Source: Ruminococcus sp. (GTDB taxonomy: Bacteria; Bacillota; Clostridia; Oscillospirales; Ruminococcaceae). From it: a DNA stretch of 8,848 bases. The stretch is taken from NCBI GenBank assembly GCA_003488415.1, contig DNLQ01000163.1, positions 5,842 to 14,689 on the forward strand, read 5' to 3'. The stretch's first letter is position 1; every line of letters begins with the position of its first letter. A program made the position numbers and the translations under genes. Under the pieces are notes generated by a model. The model made no database searches, was not told the origin of the DNA, and saw only the letters and a list, made by a program, of their open reading frames with translations. Shown piece by piece: positions 6,963 through 8,848 of the stretch.

Positions 6963-7067
6963 GTGAGGAGAGAGAAAAGCAGATATTCTTATGACAATCT
7001 CAGCGAGATGTATTCAGCTGAATACATCAAAGATTACTTAAAAATTGACCTGAGCCTCTATGAGTGA
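6963..7067 (+). CDS. Possible small ORF between nifS and thiI (34 aa, doubtful)
   Basis: An open frame from a GTG at 6963 to TGA at 7065-7067 encodes 34 residues, six of them tyrosine, with the C-terminal part EMYSAEYIKDYLKIDL looking like a plausible amphipathic helix. A TATAAT sits just before it (6955-6960), but no clear ribosome binding site precedes the GTG. An internal ATG at 7008 gives 19 residues and also lacks one. It could be a small or leader peptide, the remnant of a lost gene, or chance. The product is not recognised. A 22-base perfect palindrome lies inside it, so the DNA may matter more than the peptide. Confidence 0.22.
   Translation: MRREKSRYSYDNLSEMYSAEYIKDYLKIDLSLYE
7007..7028. 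repeat. Perfect 22-base palindrome upstream of thiI
   Basis: The arm GATGTATTCAG (7007-7017) is followed with no spacer by its exact reverse complement CTGAATACATC (7018-7028). As DNA it suits a dimeric regulator; as RNA it would form a roughly 9-bp stem with a 4-base loop. It lies 63 bases before the thiI ATG and has no following T-run, so it is not an ordinary terminator. Confidence 0.8.
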
Positions 7068-7090
7068 GAAGATACAGAAAGGAAAATATA

Positions 7091-8269
7091 ATGAAAGAGA
7101 TAGTACTTGTAAAATATGGAGAAATGGCGCTCAAGGGACTGAATAAGAAGACCTTTGAGGATATGCTCACAAAGAACATAAAACGCAGGCTGAAAAGTCT
7201 TGGCAGATTTGTATACACATCAGCGCAGTCCACGCTTTACATTGATCCTCAGGATGATTCGATCGACCTTGGAGAGGTGGTTGACCGTGTCGGTAAGATA
7301 TTCGGTATCGCCGCACTGTGCCGTGCCTGCGTATGCGAGAAGGATTTCAGTGACATATGCGATAAGTCTCTGGAATACCTCACCGATGTACTGAGCTATA
7401 CAAAGACCTTCAAGGTCAATGCAAAGCGCTCTGACAAGGCTTTCCCGATGAAGTCTCCGGAGATATGCGCAGAGATGGGAGCATTCCTGCTGGAAAAGTT
7501 CCCTGATCTTACTGTAGATGTAAAAGATCCGGAGGTAACAGTCACTGTAGAGATACGTGATACAAACGCTTATGTACACGCCGAGAATATCAAAGGAGCA
7601 GGCGGACTTCCGGTAGGAAGCAGCGGAAAGGCACTTCTGCTCCTGTCAGGCGGTATTGACAGCCCTGTTGCCGGTTGGATGATGGCTAAAAGGGGAGTAC
7701 AGATAGATGCGATCCACTACGTAAGTCCTCCATATACCTCAGAGCGTGCCCAGCTAAAGGTAGAGCAGCTCTGTGAGAAGCTCACGGATTACTGCGGCGG
7801 AATAGCTTTCCACTGCGTACCCTTTACCGAGCTTCAGGAAGCTATCCGTGACCACTGCCCGGAGGAGTTTTTCACCATTATCATGCGCCGTCTGATGATG
7901 GAGATAGCACAGCGCATAGCCGCAAAGGAGAACTGTCTTGCTCTTATCACAGGTGAGAGCGTGGGACAGGTGGCAAGCCAGACTATGGCAGCTATGGCTT
8001 GCACCGATGCAGTATGCAGGATACCGGTATTCCGTCCCTGTGTAGGAATGGACAAGACTGAGATAATAGAGATAGCACGTAAGATAGACACATTTGAGAC
8101 ATCCACTCTGCCTTACGAGGACTGCTGTACAGTATTCACGCCCCGTCACCCGAAGGTGCGTCCCCGTCTGGAGGACATTGAGAAGGCGCAGTCAGCCTTT
8201 GATTTTGAACCCCTTATACAGAAGGCTGTTGAAAATACCGAGCTGAAGACATTCAATTTCAACAGGTAA
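7091..8269 (+). CDS. thiI: tRNA 4-thiouridine synthase ThiI (no rhodanese domain)
   Basis: A 392-residue ThiI. It activates U8 of tRNA with ATP and inserts sulfur to give 4-thiouridine; in many bacteria it also helps supply sulfur for the thiamine thiazole. The N-terminus (MKEIVLVKYGEMALKGLNKK) is the ferredoxin-like start, a THUMP domain follows to about residue 165, and the PP-loop ATP site is SGGIDSP at 186-192. Further blocks are GESVGQVASQT, RPCVGMDKTEII and LPYEDCCTVFTPRHPKVRP with Cys345/Cys346, near the position of the conserved cysteine of the family. The protein ends there, so the rhodanese domain found in enterobacterial ThiI is absent, as in Bacillus; sulfur would come directly from the upstream NifS. 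The ATG at 7091 follows AAAGGAA (7078-7084). A GTG at 7064 would add nine residues but has no ribosome binding site. Confidence 0.97.
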   Translation: MKEIVLVKYGEMALKGLNKKTFEDMLTKNIKRRLKSLGRFVYTSAQSTLYIDPQDDSIDLGEVVDRVGKIFGIAALCRACVCEKDFSDICDKSLEYLTDVLSYTKTFKVNAKRSDKAFPMKSPEICAEMGAFLLEKFPDLTVDVKDPEVTVTVEIRDTNAYVHAENIKGAGGLPVGSSGKALLLLSGGIDSPVAGWMMAKRGVQIDAIHYVSPPYTSERAQLKVEQLCEKLTDYCGGIAFHCVPFTELQEAIRDHCPEEFFTIIMRRLMMEIAQRIAAKENCLALITGESVGQVASQTMAAMACTDAVCRIPVFRPCVGMDKTEIIEIARKIDTFETSTLPYEDCCTVFTPRHPKVRPRLEDIEKAQSAFDFEPLIQKAVENTELKTFNFNR

Positions 8270-8276
8270 ACACTGG

Positions 8277-8300
8277 AAAGACAGCACAGCGGACGTCTTT
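8277..8300 (+). other. Weak hairpin just after thiI
   Basis: AAAGAC (8277-8282) pairs with GTCTTT (8295-8300) around a 12-base loop, starting 8 bases after the thiI stop. The stem is short and no real U-run follows, so it is at best a weak terminator. No better thiI terminator is seen before the next promoter. Confidence 0.3.
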
Positions 8301-8329
8301 GTACACAGTATCTAAAATCATTGCGGCAA

Positions 8330-8341
8330 CGGTGTACACCG
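8330..8341. promoter_or_regulatory. Perfect 12-base palindrome, possible operator
   Basis: CGGTGTACACCG is its own reverse complement. Its GGTGTACA half recurs at 8405-8412 overlapping the -10 box of the next promoter, and the TGTACA core also occurs at 8300-8305. This arrangement fits a regulator binding several sites, but no binding protein is known from the window. Confidence 0.4.
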
Positions 8342-8384
8342 CAGTTATAACGCACTCTGCAAGATGAATATCTTGTGATAATTC

Positions 8385-8414
8385 TTGACAACCAATATTA
8401 AAATGGTGTACAAT
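8385..8414 (+). promoter_or_regulatory. Near-consensus sigma-A promoter of the right-edge gene
   Basis: A perfect TTGACA at 8385-8390 and TACAAT at 8409-8414 (five of six) are separated by 18 bases. Transcription would begin near 8421, giving a leader of about 50 bases before the ATG at 8470. Confidence 0.88.
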
Positions 8415-8469
8415 TAATAGATAGACAGAGCGAGAAGTACTTTGTGTCTGTCCACGGAGGTGATCAAAC

Positions 8470-8848
8470 ATGGACAATGAAGAAAAACTCGTTGAGGAGC
8501 TGTATGAACGGCTTTCCAGGAATCCGGCTTTTACTTCAATGACTCCGGAGGAGCAGAGAGACTATGTCAGGAAAACTGTCCGTGAAAAAATGATGCAGGA
8601 GCAGAGTGCCGGAAGCGGCGTTCAGGGCAGTGCTCAGAGTCCGGGAGGTGCTCCGCTCAGAAGATTACAGCCTGTACGCAGGAACGATCAGTCCGGCTAC
8701 AGTCAGCAGGGCTACAGTCAGAGCGGGTACCGGCAGGCGGACTACGGTCAGCAGGGCTACAGTCAGCCCGGATACGCACAGCAGGAGTATGCCGGCAGCG
8801 GTGAGGGCCCTGCAAAGAAAAAGAAGAAAAAGAAGAAAAAACGGACAG
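8470..8848 (+). CDS. Unknown protein with QxGYx pentapeptide repeats and a polylysine tract, 3' truncated
   Basis: The gene starts at ATG 8470 behind an excellent GGAGGTGATC site (8456-8465) and runs off the window end; 126 residues are visible. Residues 1-45 are charged and probably helical, with two segments (KLVEELYERLSRNPAF and TPEEQRDYVRKTVREKMMQEQ). Residues 46-73 are a Gly/Ser/Gln/Pro linker. Residues 74-108 are seven exact-length pentads of the form Q-x-G-Y-x (bases 8689-8793). A short Gly/Ser spacer leads to nine consecutive lysines (116-124) and Arg. The Tyr/Gln/Gly part looks disordered. A basic cluster right before unseen sequence would fit a cytoplasmic tail ahead of a membrane helix, as in some LytR-CpsA-Psr or other envelope proteins of Clostridia, but this is a guess; the family cannot be named. 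The N-terminus, start and promoter are clear. Confidence 0.88.
   Translation, partial: MDNEEKLVEELYERLSRNPAFTSMTPEEQRDYVRKTVREKMMQEQSAGSGVQGSAQSPGGAPLRRLQPVRRNDQSGYSQQGYSQSGYRQADYGQQGYSQPGYAQQEYAGSGEGPAKKKKKKKKKRT
8689..8793 (+). repeat. Seven tandem 15-base repeats encoding QxGYx
   Basis: Seven consecutive in-frame 15-base units, mostly CAG-NNN-GGN-TAC-NNN, fill exactly 105 bases. Units 2 and 5 are identical (CAGCAGGGCTACAGT). Units 4 and 7 carry Asp or Glu in place of Gly. The near-identity of some units points to recent expansion by slippage or unequal recombination. Confidence 0.9.

Noticed and set aside
7064..7090. GTG at 7064 as the thiI start
   Set aside because: There is no ribosome binding site before it, while AAAGGAA is correctly placed for the ATG at 7091, which yields the usual ThiI N-terminus.
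7754..8149. Minus-strand open frame of 131 codons under thiI
   Set aside because: It is the complement of conserved ThiI motifs; the Cys/Tyr/Leu-rich product has no family features.
8424..8452. Hairpin GACAGA/TCTGTC in the leader of the right-edge gene as a riboswitch or attenuator
   Set aside because: The stem is six base pairs with a 17-base loop, there is no terminator alternative, and no known riboswitch features are seen.
8836..8842. A-AAA-AAC heptamer as a programmed -1 frameshift site in the polylysine tract
   Set aside because: The heptamer is out of phase with the reading frame (codons AAA AAA CGG), so it does not fit the X-XXY-YYZ slip arrangement.

Overview
The window looks like ordinary chromosomal DNA from a Gram-positive Clostridia-type bacterium, probably Ruminococcus or another Oscillospiraceae member. 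This is inferred from the gene families, the strong GGAGG-type ribosome binding sites, the rhodanese-less ThiI next to a NifS-type desulfurase, and moderate base composition. No tRNA, rRNA, CRISPR array, insertion sequence or phage gene was recognised. All supported genes lie on the + strand.

Layout. (1) 1-648 is the 3' end of an S1-domain gene (ribosomal protein S1-like) and closes with a clean hairpin-T terminator. (2) 733-2065 is a two-gene unit: a flavin reductase-like protein, then exodeoxyribonuclease III (ExoA), one base apart, with the exoA ribosome binding site inside the upstream gene; a probable terminator follows. (3) 2180-5600 is a second two-gene unit: an ECF-like sigma factor and a 946-residue single-pass membrane protein. 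The membrane protein has a short cytoplasmic N-terminus and a very large predicted extracytoplasmic part built from four diverged tandem modules, so it is probably the sigma factor's membrane-bound regulator and sensor. A strong terminator follows. (4) 5801-8269 carries nifS (cysteine desulfurase, apparent TTG start) and thiI (tRNA 4-thiouridine synthase). They are separated by about 165 bases containing a perfect 22-base palindrome and a possible 34-residue ORF. (5) From 8470, behind a near-consensus promoter and repeated TGTACA sites, starts a gene cut by the window end. Its visible product has a tandem QxGYx pentapeptide tract followed by nine lysines.

Functionally, NifS would pass persulfide sulfur to ThiI for 4-thiouridine in tRNA and perhaps thiamine thiazole. 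The sigma/membrane protein pair looks like a cell-surface signalling module. Its extracytoplasmic repeats faintly resemble the IseA (DL-endopeptidase inhibitor) type, which would point to cell-wall sensing, but this is inference. The most interesting parts are the four-module sensor, the low-complexity protein at the right edge with its upstream palindromes, and the nifS-thiI gap.
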